Assembly: GCA_016165875.1 (NCBI GenBank)
Contig: JABBOT010000022.1
Span: forward strand, 2,135,333-2,199,332
DNA from: Acanthopleura granulata
Lineage: Eukaryota; Mollusca; Polyplacophora; Chitonida; Chitonidae
DNA: 64,000 nt
Direction: 5' to 3'
Part shown: one piece after another, positions 62,701 to 63,964 of the stretch
Position numbering within the stretch: the first letter of the stretch is position 1
Layout of the letters: each line of letters starts with the position of its first letter
Made by a program: the position numbers and the translations under genes
Notes under the pieces: generated by a model
Database searches by the model: none
Seen by the model: the letters and a program-made list of their open reading frames with translations, nothing else
What the model was told of the DNA's origin: nothing

Positions 62701-63964
62701 TATGTATATTGTATAACAGCGCACAGAAAAAACAATCCGCAAAGGAAAAGGATATAAAACATGAAAAGTTATGTTAGAGAGTTCAAATATTGCAACCTGC
62801 GAATGGTCGTGGATTTCGTGGCTGTGCACACTTTCCTTCGATCATAATGCTTGCCGTCGTCGTGTAAGTGAAATATTCTTGAGTACAACGTAAAACACCA
62901 ATCAAATAAATAAATCATATATTGTGAATTCAGCCAAGAACAAAAGATGGAATATGTCGTCTGCACCAAGTCACCCGTTTCACACCTATCACTCATGATC
63001 ACCACGATGCTTAGAGAGAGGCGATTGTGTCATAGAAGCGGCTATGTGAACATGAATGTGGAACTGTCCATCTGGCATGTCTGATATGTTTCAGCATAAA
63101 ATTAAGATTTGGGCCACTGTTCATTGTTTAGCACAACTTGATAGGTTTTGGAACATGATGATGGGCTATATTTAGTGGAATCTGCTGGCCATGAAGTTGC
63201 CATTTACGGATAAGAGTAGAGCAGTGATGTTGCAGTGGGTGCCATTTCAGATGCAAGATCAGCACTTGTTCCAGGTACAGGGCGAGCAAAACTAGTTGAT
63301 TTTAGGGGCTGAGACATTATTTCATGTTGGACAGTGTTGATGTGGCTGTAAGTATTGATGAAATGGATATTTCTGTGGCCAGAACTTTATCAGCAAGATG
63401 TGTTTGGATCTGATTTCTACAATTTCGTAGTAAAAAAACATGAGTTCCACTAATTCTGTGACGTATTTACATCACGCGTATTAATATTGTTTCTTTCAAC
63501 CAATGGAACGTTCTGAAAGTCTTACATAACTAGTTACACACGAAAAGTCTGTCACAGCTTTATGTCACCACACAACACTGCAGTTATTGAAAAAAACATT
63601 TTGTGAAGAAATATTTCCTGCCAAATAAATCTTTGACAAAGTATTGAAATTATCAAAACTACGACTTCTCAGATTTTTGTTAGGTGTGTATAGATCTTTT
63701 AAAATATTTTCTCCAAAATTTTCAACACTTTTATGAATATACATGAACATACTGATTGGGACACATCTCTTGCTTATTCAAGTTTTTTTTATTTTTTTGC
63801 TGATGTCTTACCTTACACAAACATTTCTCACAGATGTCGCTGTTCTGACTGCCCGCAGGATTACAGGGACACTGCTGGCACCAGGGGTAGTCCCGATACC
63901 CTGGGGCGCAGCGGTCGCATCGAGTACCCGCATACTCCTTTCGGCAGACACAGTCTCCTGGATA
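5653..63964 (-). CDS. LAMA1/2-like: Laminin alpha chain (alpha-1/2-like), 3' 54 coding exons of a gene running off the window
   Basis: Laminin alpha chains pair with beta and gamma chains through a coiled coil and form the basement-membrane network; their C-terminal LG domains bind cell receptors such as integrins and dystroglycan (family knowledge). The 54 exons listed below have GT-AG borders and matching phases and sum to 9852 nt ending in TGA. Approximate residues within the window product: LE 1-98, L4 99-299, LE 300-843, L4 844-1049, LE 1050-1231, coiled coil 1232-1785, LG1 1786-1980, LG2 1981-2197, LG3 2198-2375, mucin-like linker 2375-2925, LG4 2925-3116, LG5 3117-3283. Two L4 domains with a long LE run between them, and a final LE set before the coil, match vertebrate alpha-1/alpha-2. 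The N-terminal LN domain and first LE repeats are outside the window. The Ser/Thr/Pro linker is far larger than in vertebrate chains. Type assignment (alpha-1/2 against alpha-3/5) rests on architecture only. Confidence 0.95.
6564..6786 (-). CDS. LAMA1/2-like: Laminin alpha exon 53: LG5, part 2
   Basis: 223 nt, phase 0 in, 1 out. [40 protein letters not shown], then [11 protein letters not shown]. CDxxWHxVxA and LFIGGxP are LG motifs. Confidence 0.94.
7520..9156 (-). repeat. 63 bp minisatellite derived from the 3' end and donor of laminin exon 52
   Basis: About 24 tandem units run from the real donor downstream into the intron. Each has a copy of the exon end (minus strand reads GGAGCTACACCATGGAAAG, or CACCAGGGAAAG) followed by GTGAGTCACAAAGTGTGC. 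Sixty-three bp is 21 codons, so the array stays open in the exon's frame in places. A higher-order block with a diverged unit (donor changed to GATGAG) recurs at about 8165, 8645 and 9065, the last including the real exon end. Confidence 0.93.
9157..9290 (-). CDS. LAMA1/2-like: Laminin alpha exon 52: LG5, part 1; source of a 63 bp array
   Basis: 134 nt, phase 1 in, 0 out. [20 protein letters not shown] then [20 protein letters not shown] and LHQGK. Donor AAAG|GTGAGT. The exon end and donor are repeated about two dozen times downstream. Confidence 0.92.
9745..10108 (-). repeat. 37 bp minisatellite just downstream of exon 51's donor
   Basis: About ten near-identical units of type GGCACTAAAGTGATCTGATG plus 17 bp. 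The array starts about 50 bp after the donor at 10158, and its unit resembles the intervening intron sequence, not the exon. No spacers, so not a CRISPR array. Confidence 0.9.
10159..10312 (-). CDS. LAMA1/2-like: Laminin alpha exon 51: end of LG4
   Basis: 154 nt, phase 0 in, 1 out. [20 protein letters not shown] then [20 protein letters not shown]. GCLRxFxVN holds the conserved cysteine; EKGAYFxG is the LG4-LG5 link. Confidence 0.93.
11601..11747 (-). CDS. LAMA1/2-like: Laminin alpha exon 50: LG4, part 2
   Basis: 49 codons, phase 0/0. [20 protein letters not shown] then [27 protein letters not shown] is the LG strand motif. Confidence 0.94.
12177..12369 (-). CDS. LAMA1/2-like: Laminin alpha exon 49: LG4, part 1
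   Basis: 193 nt, phase 2 in, 0 out. [20 protein letters not shown] then [22 protein letters not shown] and DGxWH are LG core motifs. Confidence 0.94.
12535..12745 (-). mobile_element. SINE relics of the third family, two partial copies
   Basis: TTTGATTGGTGTTTAATACC starts one copy and GTTGGTGTTTAATGTTGC the next, followed by GTATGACAGTGATCACG and GTAAACCACCT. Confidence 0.6.
12872..14659 (-). CDS. LAMA1/2-like: Laminin alpha exon 48: giant exon with the end of LG3, a mucin-like Ser/Thr/Pro linker and the start of LG4
   Basis: 1788 nt, phase 2 in, 2 out, about ten times the mean exon size. It opens with [18 protein letters not shown], which closes LG3, and ends with [20 protein letters not shown], then [13 protein letters not shown], which opens LG4. 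The roughly 550 residues between are dominated by Thr, Ser, Pro, Glu and Val, have essentially no cysteine, and contain an eight-residue repeat (type TSPASTKP) between about 13850 and 14090. Such composition is expected to be O-glycosylated and extended (inference). The frame is open for the whole exon and joined in phase on both sides, so it is coding rather than a retained intron. The LG3-LG4 linker is a known processing site in some vertebrate alpha chains. Confidence 0.93.
15494..15682 (-). CDS. LAMA1/2-like: Laminin alpha exon 47: LG3, part 3
   Basis: 189 nt, phase 2 in, 2 out. [20 protein letters not shown] then [17 protein letters not shown] and [13 protein letters not shown]. The donor GG|GTGGGT, not the GTGATG three bases further on, keeps the phase into exon 48. 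Confidence 0.91.
15790..17588 (-). repeat. About 54 bp minisatellite derived from the 3' end and donor of laminin exon 46
   Basis: More than 30 variable units begin at the donor 17588. Each contains the exon segment CCTCACAATGTGGCCCTCCT, then CAAATATGACAGA and a GTGAGTACATC donor copy. Units vary in length (about 45-60 bp) and are more diverged than in the exon 44 array, suggesting greater age. Confidence 0.92.
17589..17728 (-). CDS. LAMA1/2-like: Laminin alpha exon 46: LG3, part 2; source of an array
   Basis: 140 nt, phase 0 in, 2 out. [20 protein letters not shown] then [17 protein letters not shown]. Donor AGAGA|GTGAGT. About 35 nt of the exon end are repeated more than 30 times downstream. 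Confidence 0.92.
18495..18641 (-). CDS. LAMA1/2-like: Laminin alpha exon 45: LG3, part 1
   Basis: 49 codons, phase 0/0. [20 protein letters not shown] then [21 protein letters not shown].GxGFxEL and FRTxxPEGVLL are LG motifs. Confidence 0.94.
18937..19165 (-). mobile_element. SINE relic of a third family
   Basis: Begins with TAATTGGTGTTTAATAATGC and contains TATATGACAGTGATCAG and AAGTTCCAGCTGACCACATG. Related relics occur at 12535-12745, 54350-54525, 37310-37480 and 26930-27040. Confidence 0.6.
19372..21620 (-). repeat. 56 bp minisatellite derived from the 3' end and donor of laminin exon 44
   Basis: About 40 units over 2.2 kb. Each reads, on the minus strand, TGACAGAGGGATGCAGAACT then GTG|GTAAGGGGG. 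The real exon has GAG|GTAAGG at this junction; all the copies I read have GTG|GTAAGG. Very uniform in length and sequence. Confidence 0.94.
21621..21813 (-). CDS. LAMA1/2-like: Laminin alpha exon 44: end of LG2; source of a 56 bp array
   Basis: 193 nt, phase 2 in, 0 out. [20 protein letters not shown], then [20 protein letters not shown] and [14 protein letters not shown]. Donor GAG|GTAAGG. Roughly the last 25 nt and the donor recur about 40 times downstream. Confidence 0.92.
22383..22524 (-). CDS. LAMA1/2-like: Laminin alpha exon 43: LG2, part 3
   Basis: 142 nt, phase 1 in, 2 out. [20 protein letters not shown] then [21 protein letters not shown] is the LG strand motif. Confidence 0.93.
22942..23089 (-). 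CDS. LAMA1/2-like: Laminin alpha exon 42: LG2, part 2
   Basis: 148 nt, phase 0 in, 1 out. [20 protein letters not shown] then [15 protein letters not shown]. Confidence 0.93.
23542..23707 (-). CDS. LAMA1/2-like: Laminin alpha exon 41: LG2, part 1
   Basis: 166 nt, phase 2 in, 0 out. [20 protein letters not shown] then [24 protein letters not shown]...P is a typical LG N-terminal strand. Confidence 0.93.
24615..24765 (-). mobile_element. tRNA-like SINE relic of a second family
   Basis: The minus strand has GTGCAGGTTCAATCCTGG, a box-B-like sequence. A related segment with GGGATTGAACCTGCA lies near 33065-33090. It adjoins the donor of exon 40. Confidence 0.6.
24770..24894 (-). CDS. LAMA1/2-like: Laminin alpha exon 40: end of LG1
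   Basis: 125 nt, phase 0 in, 2 out. [20 protein letters not shown] then [15 protein letters not shown]. FxGCIxDVxLD carries the conserved LG cysteine. Confidence 0.93.
25620..25874 (-). repeat. 151 bp duplication of the 3' end and donor of laminin exon 39
   Basis: One full copy (donor copy ending at 25724) and a partial second copy lie directly downstream of exon 39. The full copy keeps the coding resemblance ([20 protein letters not shown]) but has a stop codon (TAA) just before its donor. Confidence 0.88.
25875..26034 (-). CDS. LAMA1/2-like: Laminin alpha exon 39: LG1, part 3; source of a 151 bp duplication
   Basis: 160 nt, phase 2 in, 0 out. [20 protein letters not shown] then [24 protein letters not shown] is the LG penultimate strand. 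The exon end, its donor and intron are duplicated downstream. Confidence 0.93.
26307..26458 (-). CDS. LAMA1/2-like: Laminin alpha exon 38: LG1, part 2
   Basis: 152 nt, phase 0 in, 2 out. [20 protein letters not shown] then [11 protein letters not shown]. [19 protein letters not shown] is the core LG strand pattern. Confidence 0.94.
26475..26712. repeat. About 55 bp imperfect tandem repeat upstream of exon 38
   Basis: Four to five units containing CTTGGAAATGTCAGAAAC and an AATAAACAAT run. They lie before the acceptor of exon 38 and do not resemble the exon. Confidence 0.8.
26930..27040 (-). mobile_element. SINE relic of the third family (fragment)
   Basis: GAGTGCCTGGGATAAACCACC, GGCAAGTTACTGACAAACTT and GTGTGATTTACATACATGC recur in the other relics of this family. 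Confidence 0.55.
27187..27320 (-). mobile_element. SINE 3' fragment, reverse orientation
   Basis: Contains AGAATATTTCACTTATATAA and CATTATGGTGGGAGGAACTG, matching the complement of the SINE body; diverged tail. Confidence 0.75.
27436..27585 (-). CDS. LAMA1/2-like: Laminin alpha exon 37: LG1, part 1
   Basis: 50 codons, phase 0/0. [19 protein letters not shown] then [20 protein letters not shown]. CVRxYxP opens LG1 in alpha chains. Confidence 0.93.
28283..28437 (-). CDS. LAMA1/2-like: Laminin alpha exon 36: end of coiled coil
   Basis: 155 nt, phase 1 in, 0 out. [20 protein letters not shown] then [19 protein letters not shown]. The [12 protein letters not shown] end of the coil is where integrin-binding laminins pass into LG1. 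Confidence 0.92.
28871..29041 (-). CDS. LAMA1/2-like: Laminin alpha exon 35: coiled coil
   Basis: 171 nt, phase 1 in, 1 out. [20 protein letters not shown] then [20 protein letters not shown]. An alternative acceptor 9 nt upstream (start 29050) would add three residues and keep the same phase. Confidence 0.85.
29440..30513 (-). repeat. 33-34 bp minisatellite derived from the end and donor of laminin exon 34
   Basis: About 30 units start at the real donor. The unit reads GTGAGCTGGCTGAGAGGGTA then ACGTAGGGACAAG, the last bases matching the real exon end GGACAAG. Units near the exon are almost identical; those further away (29440-30200) are more diverged. Confidence 0.9.
30514..30630 (-). CDS. 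LAMA1/2-like: Laminin alpha exon 34: coiled coil; source of a 33-34 bp array
   Basis: 117 nt, phase 1 in, 1 out. [20 protein letters not shown] then [18 protein letters not shown]. Donor ACAAG|GTGAGC; the last exon bases and the donor are repeated about 30 times downstream. Confidence 0.9.
31157..31253 (-). CDS. LAMA1/2-like: Laminin alpha exon 33: coiled coil
   Basis: 97 nt, phase 0 in, 1 out. [20 protein letters not shown] then [12 protein letters not shown]; highly charged helix. Donor GTTAAA is weak. Confidence 0.85.
31516..31654 (-). CDS. LAMA1/2-like: Laminin alpha exon 32: coiled coil
   Basis: 139 nt, phase 2 in, 0 out. [20 protein letters not shown] then [20 protein letters not shown]. 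The A..YxNIxxAVxxAxxAAxxA pattern is typical of alpha chains. Confidence 0.92.
31817..32430 (+). repeat. 34 bp minisatellite
   Basis: About 18 highly uniform units of GTTTGTTTGGAAGGTAGCAT plus 14 bp. Each includes a perfect GTAAGT on the plus strand, antisense to the laminin gene. It sits about 160 bp upstream of exon 32 and is unrelated to it. Confidence 0.93.
32985..33110 (-). mobile_element. tRNA-like SINE relic of the second family
   Basis: Contains CCGGGATTGAACCTGCATC (inverted box B), like the relic at 24615-24765. Heavily diverged elsewhere. Confidence 0.5.
33630..33787 (-). CDS. LAMA1/2-like: Laminin alpha exon 31: coiled coil
   Basis: 158 nt, phase 0 in, 2 out. [20 protein letters not shown] then [20 protein letters not shown]. 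The methionine is internal, not a start: the exon has a good acceptor and phase. Confidence 0.9.
34295..34411 (-). CDS. LAMA1/2-like: Laminin alpha exon 30: coiled coil
   Basis: 39 codons, phase 0/0. [20 protein letters not shown] then [13 protein letters not shown], donor GAG|GTAAAC. Confidence 0.87.
35125..35320 (-). CDS. LAMA1/2-like: Laminin alpha exon 29: coiled coil
   Basis: 196 nt, phase 2 in, 0 out. [20 protein letters not shown] then [20 protein letters not shown]. Confidence 0.9.
36091..36396. repeat. 76 bp tandem repeat, four copies
   Basis: Units of CACTTTCCTGTTTCAACACT plus 56 bp, nearly identical. The array starts about 45 bp after exon 28's donor (36439) but contains no exon sequence. 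Confidence 0.92.
36440..36596 (-). CDS. LAMA1/2-like: Laminin alpha exon 28: coiled coil
   Basis: 157 nt, phase 1 in, 2 out. [19 protein letters not shown] then [19 protein letters not shown]. Two N-glycosylation sequons are visible. Confidence 0.88.
36785..36992 (+). mobile_element. 5'-truncated copy of the same SINE
   Basis: Has box B (GTTCAAGTCC), the CCTGTGGATGGTTGTGGG body, GAAATATTCTTGAGTACAGC and an AATAAATAAATAAATAA tail. Confidence 0.85.
37134..37245 (-). CDS. LAMA1/2-like: Laminin alpha exon 27: coiled coil
   Basis: 112 nt, phase 0 in, 1 out. [20 protein letters not shown] then [10 protein letters not shown]. Ala/Gln/Leu-rich helix. Confidence 0.87.
37310..37480 (-). mobile_element. 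SINE relic of the third family
   Basis: CACTTATATGATGGTAGTCAG, then ATAAACCACCAGCTTTTGGC and GTTATTGATAAACTTTTCC. A similar stretch is at 11045-11175. Confidence 0.55.
37693..37785 (-). CDS. LAMA1/2-like: Laminin alpha exon 26: coiled coil
   Basis: 31 codons, phase 0/0. [20 protein letters not shown] then [11 protein letters not shown]. Heptad-like hydrophobic spacing. Confidence 0.85.
38371..38600 (+). mobile_element. Full-length tRNA-derived SINE
   Basis: Starts with a tRNA-like head (box A in CTGGCTCAGTTGGTTAATGC; box B GTTCAAGTCC), a body with CCTGTGGATGGTTGTG and GGGCTCTGCCCGG, and a tail TTGAGTACAGCGTAAAACAC followed by CAATCAAATAAATAAATAAG. Confidence 0.88.
38659..38807 (-). CDS. LAMA1/2-like: Laminin alpha exon 25: start of coiled-coil domain
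   Basis: 149 nt, phase 1 in, 0 out. [20 protein letters not shown] then [10 protein letters not shown]. The CDxxC pair marks the junction of rod and coil, where family members make interchain disulfides. Confidence 0.92.
39114..39307 (-). CDS. LAMA1/2-like: Laminin alpha exon 24: last LE repeats
   Basis: 194 nt, phase 2 in, 1 out. [57 protein letters not shown]. Donor AAAC|GTAGGT joins to CDEGC at the start of the coiled coil. Confidence 0.92.
39508..39721. repeat. About 27 bp tandem repeat
   Basis: About eight units of type CAGTTACACCACTCACCACA plus 7 bp in the intron between exons 23 and 24. Not exon-derived. Confidence 0.88.
39722..40112 (+). mobile_element. Two adjoining SINE fragments
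   Basis: The first has a box-A-side segment, CTGTAAGTTGTCCAGCTCC and CCTGCAGATGGTTGTGGG; the second ends in GTCATGTAAGTGAAATGTTC and TAAAACACTAATCAAAC. Both are diverged copies of the family seen at 38371. Confidence 0.75.
40173..40256 (-). CDS. LAMA1/2-like: Laminin alpha exon 23: LE repeat (short exon)
   Basis: 84 nt, phase 2 in, 2 out. Encodes [18 protein letters not shown] and [11 protein letters not shown]. It is too short to appear as an obvious open frame and was found by family expectation; both splice sites and the phase agree. Confidence 0.92.
40453..40580 (-). CDS. LAMA1/2-like: Laminin alpha exon 22: LE repeat
   Basis: 128 nt, phase 0 in, 2 out. [20 protein letters not shown] then [16 protein letters not shown] before an NxFSPTC segment is the standard laminin alpha LE arrangement after the second L4. 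Confidence 0.93.
40633..40790 (-). mobile_element. SINE fragment, reverse orientation (3' half)
   Basis: TATTTATTTATTCTTTATTT tail complement, then GGATATTGCACTTATACAAC and GGGCAGAGCCCGGGG. Confidence 0.83.
41058..41440 (-). repeat. 128 bp triplication of laminin exon 21 with its donor
   Basis: Three copies with ends at 41057, 41185 and 41313, each exactly 128 bp apart from the next and from the real end at 41441. Each keeps the LE coding ([21 protein letters not shown]) and a GTAACC or GTAATC donor, but 128 is not a multiple of three and I see no convincing acceptor. Confidence 0.92.
41441..41581 (-). CDS. LAMA1/2-like: Laminin alpha exon 21: LE repeat; source of a 128 bp tandem array
   Basis: 47 codons, phase 0/0. 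[19 protein letters not shown] then [18 protein letters not shown]. Joined to exon 20 it gives [12 protein letters not shown], so a proline stands where the usual C-x-x-C second cysteine belongs. Most of this exon and its donor recur three times downstream. Confidence 0.88.
41806..41955. repeat. 29 bp tandem repeat
   Basis: About five units of ACCACCAATGAAAAGATGAA plus 9 bp in the intron between exons 20 and 21. Confidence 0.88.
42247..42358 (-). CDS. LAMA1/2-like: Laminin alpha exon 20: end of second L4 and LE return
   Basis: 112 nt, phase 2 in, 0 out. [20 protein letters not shown] then [16 protein letters not shown]. The acceptor has a weak pyrimidine tract (upstream reads ttgaacacag), but it is the one that fits the phase. 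Confidence 0.86.
42622..42893 (-). mobile_element. Full-length tRNA-derived SINE, reverse orientation
   Basis: The same family as the copy at 38371. The tail complement TTATTTATTTGATTGGTGTT is at the low end, and the inverted box B (GGACTTGAAC) and box A region are at the high end. Confidence 0.87.
43342..43466 (-). CDS. LAMA1/2-like: Laminin alpha exon 19: second L4 domain, part 3
   Basis: 125 nt, phase 0 in, 2 out. [19 protein letters not shown] then [20 protein letters not shown]. The R.[16 protein letters not shown] block is L4. Confidence 0.94.
44100..44309 (-). CDS. LAMA1/2-like: Laminin alpha exon 18: second L4 domain, part 2
   Basis: 70 codons, phase 0/0. [19 protein letters not shown] then [33 protein letters not shown] is a typical L4 segment (GxGxxLxHxG). 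Confidence 0.94.
44565..45375. repeat. Diverged repeat of about 150 bp, roughly five copies
   Basis: Each copy has a TTGTCCGTCTGTTTAT-like segment, a TATGTTAACAT segment, a TTTCTGATTTNANNGAAACTTT-like segment (with variation) and CATCAAGATACA. Copies are heavily diverged. Confidence 0.75.
45650..46160 (+). repeat. 53 bp tandem array inside a SINE
   Basis: About eight units of GATGAAGGGCGATGGTTTAC plus 33 bp, ending in a SINE-type tail (CATTACGTAAGTGAAAAATT, then a TTGAACAC and CCAATCA end). The unit matches the GGTTTACTNCAAGCACT body of SINE relics at 47210 and 50150. Confidence 0.85.
46192..46362 (-). CDS. LAMA1/2-like: Laminin alpha exon 17: second L4 domain, part 1
   Basis: 57 codons, phase 0/0. 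[19 protein letters not shown] then [16 protein letters not shown]|gtatcc. It matches the L4 motif YW.LP..F.GDKVxSYGG. Confidence 0.94.
46670..46810 (-). CDS. LAMA1/2-like: Laminin alpha exon 16: LE repeat leading into second L4
   Basis: 47 codons, phase 0/0. [20 protein letters not shown] then [20 protein letters not shown]. Counterpart of exon 2, with the same length and the same CFCFG motif. Confidence 0.93.
47210..47335 (+). mobile_element. SINE 3' fragment of the fourth type
   Basis: GGTTTAACCAAGGCACTCCA, TTACATGAATAAGTGAAGAA and a tail of AATCAATCAATC. Confidence 0.65.
47465..47695 (-). CDS. LAMA1/2-like: Laminin alpha exon 15: two LE repeats, with a duplicated Cys segment at its end
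   Basis: 77 codons, phase 0/0. [55 protein letters not shown]. The end reads CDGSGACQ followed by CDQSGTCL and CK, an 8-residue tandem duplication that gives the LE repeat an extra pair of cysteines. Donor AAG|GTGAGG. Confidence 0.92.
48244..48383 (-). CDS. LAMA1/2-like: Laminin alpha exon 14: LE repeat
   Basis: 140 nt, phase 1 in, 0 out. [19 protein letters not shown] then [19 protein letters not shown] and GLHPVNGCK. Confidence 0.92.
48753..49438. mobile_element. TTAA-flanked piggyBac-like non-autonomous element
   Basis: A 686 bp stretch with TTAA at each end. The termini TTAACACGTTGACTGCCGG and (inverted) TTAACACATTGACTGCTGA are a terminal inverted repeat. Inside are the perfect 18 bp palindrome CTACGAGATATCTCGTAG, a hairpin of TTATCTCGTACC with GGTACGAGATAA, and further TATCTCGTA copies near the right end. 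No transposase frame. TTAA target duplication and this type of end suit piggyBac families. Confidence 0.75.
49468..49651 (-). CDS. LAMA1/2-like: Laminin alpha exon 13: LE repeat
   Basis: 184 nt, phase 0 in, 1 out. [20 protein letters not shown], then [19 protein letters not shown] and [14 protein letters not shown]. Its donor lies 29 bp from the end of a TTAA-flanked transposable element. Confidence 0.93.
50150..50290 (+). mobile_element. SINE 3' fragment of a fourth type with a CAAT-type tail
   Basis: GATGGTTTAAGCCAGGCACT, CATTACATATGGGGAAAATT and CTTGAGTATAGTGTTG, then a tail of CAATCAATC repeats. Confidence 0.7.
50381..50490 (-). CDS. LAMA1/2-like: Laminin alpha exon 12: LE repeat
   Basis: 110 nt, phase 1 in, 0 out. 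[20 protein letters not shown] then [17 protein letters not shown]. Confidence 0.93.
51579..51756 (-). CDS. LAMA1/2-like: Laminin alpha exon 11: LE repeats
   Basis: 178 nt, phase 0 in, 1 out. [20 protein letters not shown] then [19 protein letters not shown] and [14 protein letters not shown]. The acceptor 5 nt upstream of a second AG is chosen because it keeps the frame. Confidence 0.9.
52428..52534 (-). CDS. LAMA1/2-like: Laminin alpha exon 10: LE repeat
   Basis: 107 nt, phase 1 in, 0 out. [19 protein letters not shown] then [16 protein letters not shown], donor GAG|GTACGT. Confidence 0.93.
52960..54205. repeat. About 130 bp dispersed repeat on both sides of the foldback element
   Basis: Copies at about 52985-53125, 53150-53280, 53930-54055 and 54060-54205 share CAGTGCACAAC, TTTGAGAATCCTATGCCTAA, GCCGAGATAT and CTCNGCACAAAG segments with variation. 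They flank 53319-53870, so they may be tandem units split by it, or part of one larger element. Confidence 0.7.
53319..53870. mobile_element. Foldback element with arms of about 200 bp
   Basis: The left arm (53319-53527) and right arm (53678-53870) are inverted copies: both contain CTCAGTTTGATGTTGGCATC, a TTGTCCA segment, CACAGCCTCTAG and AAAGTCATT in mirrored order. The loop is about 150 bp. No coding sequence was seen. It interrupts a region of other repeats. Confidence 0.8.
54350..54525 (-). mobile_element. SINE relic of the third family
   Basis: TTTGTGTTTAATTCATGCC, CTCAAGAATTTTTCACC and GACAGCAGTCAGGTTAAGG are shared with the relics at 12535 and 18937. Confidence 0.6.
54636..54844 (-). 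CDS. LAMA1/2-like: Laminin alpha exon 9: LE repeats
   Basis: 209 nt, phase 2 in, 1 out. [19 protein letters not shown], then [19 protein letters not shown] and [19 protein letters not shown]. The NVDPxAxGNCDxxTGECLKC signature is strongly conserved in laminin alpha chains. Confidence 0.94.
55049..55266 (-). CDS. LAMA1/2-like: Laminin alpha exon 8: LE repeats
   Basis: 218 nt, phase 0 in, 2 out. [39 protein letters not shown], then [17 protein letters not shown]. The CPL...C form is the LE type that follows an L4 domain in alpha chains. Confidence 0.92.
57192..57566 (-). repeat. 61 bp minisatellite derived from the 3' end and donor of laminin exon 7
   Basis: About six units with donors spaced 61 bp apart (copies ending at 57223, 57284 and so on), one with an internal deletion near 57520. 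Each has the exon segment for [10 protein letters not shown] and GTGAGC. Confidence 0.92.
57567..57680 (-). CDS. LAMA1/2-like: Laminin alpha exon 7: LE repeat; source of a downstream array
   Basis: 38 codons, phase 0/0. [19 protein letters not shown] then [18 protein letters not shown]. Donor CCAG|GTGAGC. The last 31 nt, the donor and about 30 nt of intron are tandemly repeated immediately downstream. Confidence 0.93.
58518..58632 (-). CDS. LAMA1/2-like: Laminin alpha exon 6: end of first L4 and LE return
   Basis: 115 nt, phase 2 in, 0 out. [16 protein letters not shown] ends the L4; [16 protein letters not shown] resumes the interrupted LE repeat. Confidence 0.93.
59171..59388 (-). CDS. LAMA1/2-like: Laminin alpha exon 5: first L4 domain, part 3
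   Basis: 218 nt, phase 0 in, 2 out. Encodes [17 protein letters not shown], then [10 protein letters not shown] and [19 protein letters not shown]. The [16 protein letters not shown] block matches the conserved L4 strand found before the returning LE half. Confidence 0.93.
59767..59868 (-). CDS. LAMA1/2-like: Laminin alpha exon 4: first L4 domain, part 2
   Basis: 34 codons, phase 0/0: [18 protein letters not shown] and on to PDVILQ. It continues the L4 core SYGGxLxF. Confidence 0.93.
60296..60463 (-). CDS. LAMA1/2-like: Laminin alpha exon 3: first L4 domain, part 1
   Basis: 56 codons, phase 0/0, starts [16 protein letters not shown] and ends [13 protein letters not shown]|gtgagt. The [22 protein letters not shown] core is the hallmark of laminin IV type A. 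Confidence 0.93.
61036..61176 (-). CDS. LAMA1/2-like: Laminin alpha exon 2: LE repeat leading into first L4
   Basis: 47 codons, phase 0/0. Encodes [20 protein letters not shown] and then [13 protein letters not shown], the split LE half that precedes an L4 domain in alpha chains. It has the same length (141 nt) as exon 16, which stands before the second L4. Confidence 0.93.
61601..61957. repeat. 28 bp GC-rich minisatellite
   Basis: About 13 units of GAGGGGCCTCAGAGCCTTGG plus CGCCATAC, far more GC-rich than the surrounding intron. As 28 is not a multiple of three, every frame cycles and stays open, which creates false ORFs. Confidence 0.93.
62085..62203. mobile_element. Small foldback (MITE-like) element
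   Basis: ACACGAGTGTTCATTT at the left end is inverted at the right end (AAATGAACACGAGT); internally GAAATTTTGCATATG is mirrored by CATATGCAAAATTTC around a 13-17 bp loop. Non-coding. Confidence 0.75.
62346..62646. repeat. 18 bp minisatellite
   Basis: About 17 units of AACACTGCAGTCAGTAGC. The six-codon unit has no stop in several frames on both strands, producing spurious ORFs over 100 codons. Confidence 0.93.
62792..62918 (+). mobile_element. SINE 3' fragment
   Basis: CAACCTGCGAATGGTCGTGG, then GTAAGTGAAATATTCTTGAG and a CAATCAAATAAATAAAT tail. Confidence 0.83.
63812..63964 (-). CDS. LAMA1/2-like: Laminin alpha exon 1 of window: LE repeats
   Basis: Exon of 51 codons, phase 0 in and 0 out, acceptor TTCCAG and donor AAG|GTAAGA. 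It encodes [19 protein letters not shown] then [20 protein letters not shown], which are LE half-repeats. The last LE is short: it reads [10 protein letters not shown] where a CDPxTGxCxCK pattern is usual. A GTAAGG donor 5 bases earlier is an alternative. Confidence 0.9.

Larger units (their letters stand above)
5799..63811 (-). other. Intron stretches with nothing recognised
   Basis: Outside the exons, repeats and elements listed above, I see only unstructured AT-rich intron DNA. The main such stretches longer than 300 bp are 5799-6563, 6787-7519, 9291-9744, 10313-11044, 11176-11600, 11748-12176, 14660-15493, 17729-18494, 21814-22382, 22525-22941, 23090-23541, 23708-24614, 24895-25619, 27586-28282, 28438-28870, 29042-29439, 30631-31156, 32431-32984, 33111-33629, 33788-34294, 34412-35124, 35321-36090, 37786-38370, 42894-43341, 43467-44099, 46811-47209, 47696-48243, 48384-48752, 49652-50149, 50491-51578, 51757-52427, 52535-52959, 55267-57191, 57681-58517, 58633-59170, 59389-59766, 59869-60295, 60464-61035, 61177-61600 and 62919-63811. 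Tiny exons or enhancers could be missed. Confidence 0.5.

Noticed and set aside
62284..62716. Overlapping ORFs of 115-138 codons on both strands
   Set aside because: An 18 bp minisatellite without stops gives open frames in several directions at once; no start context, domain or splice sites.
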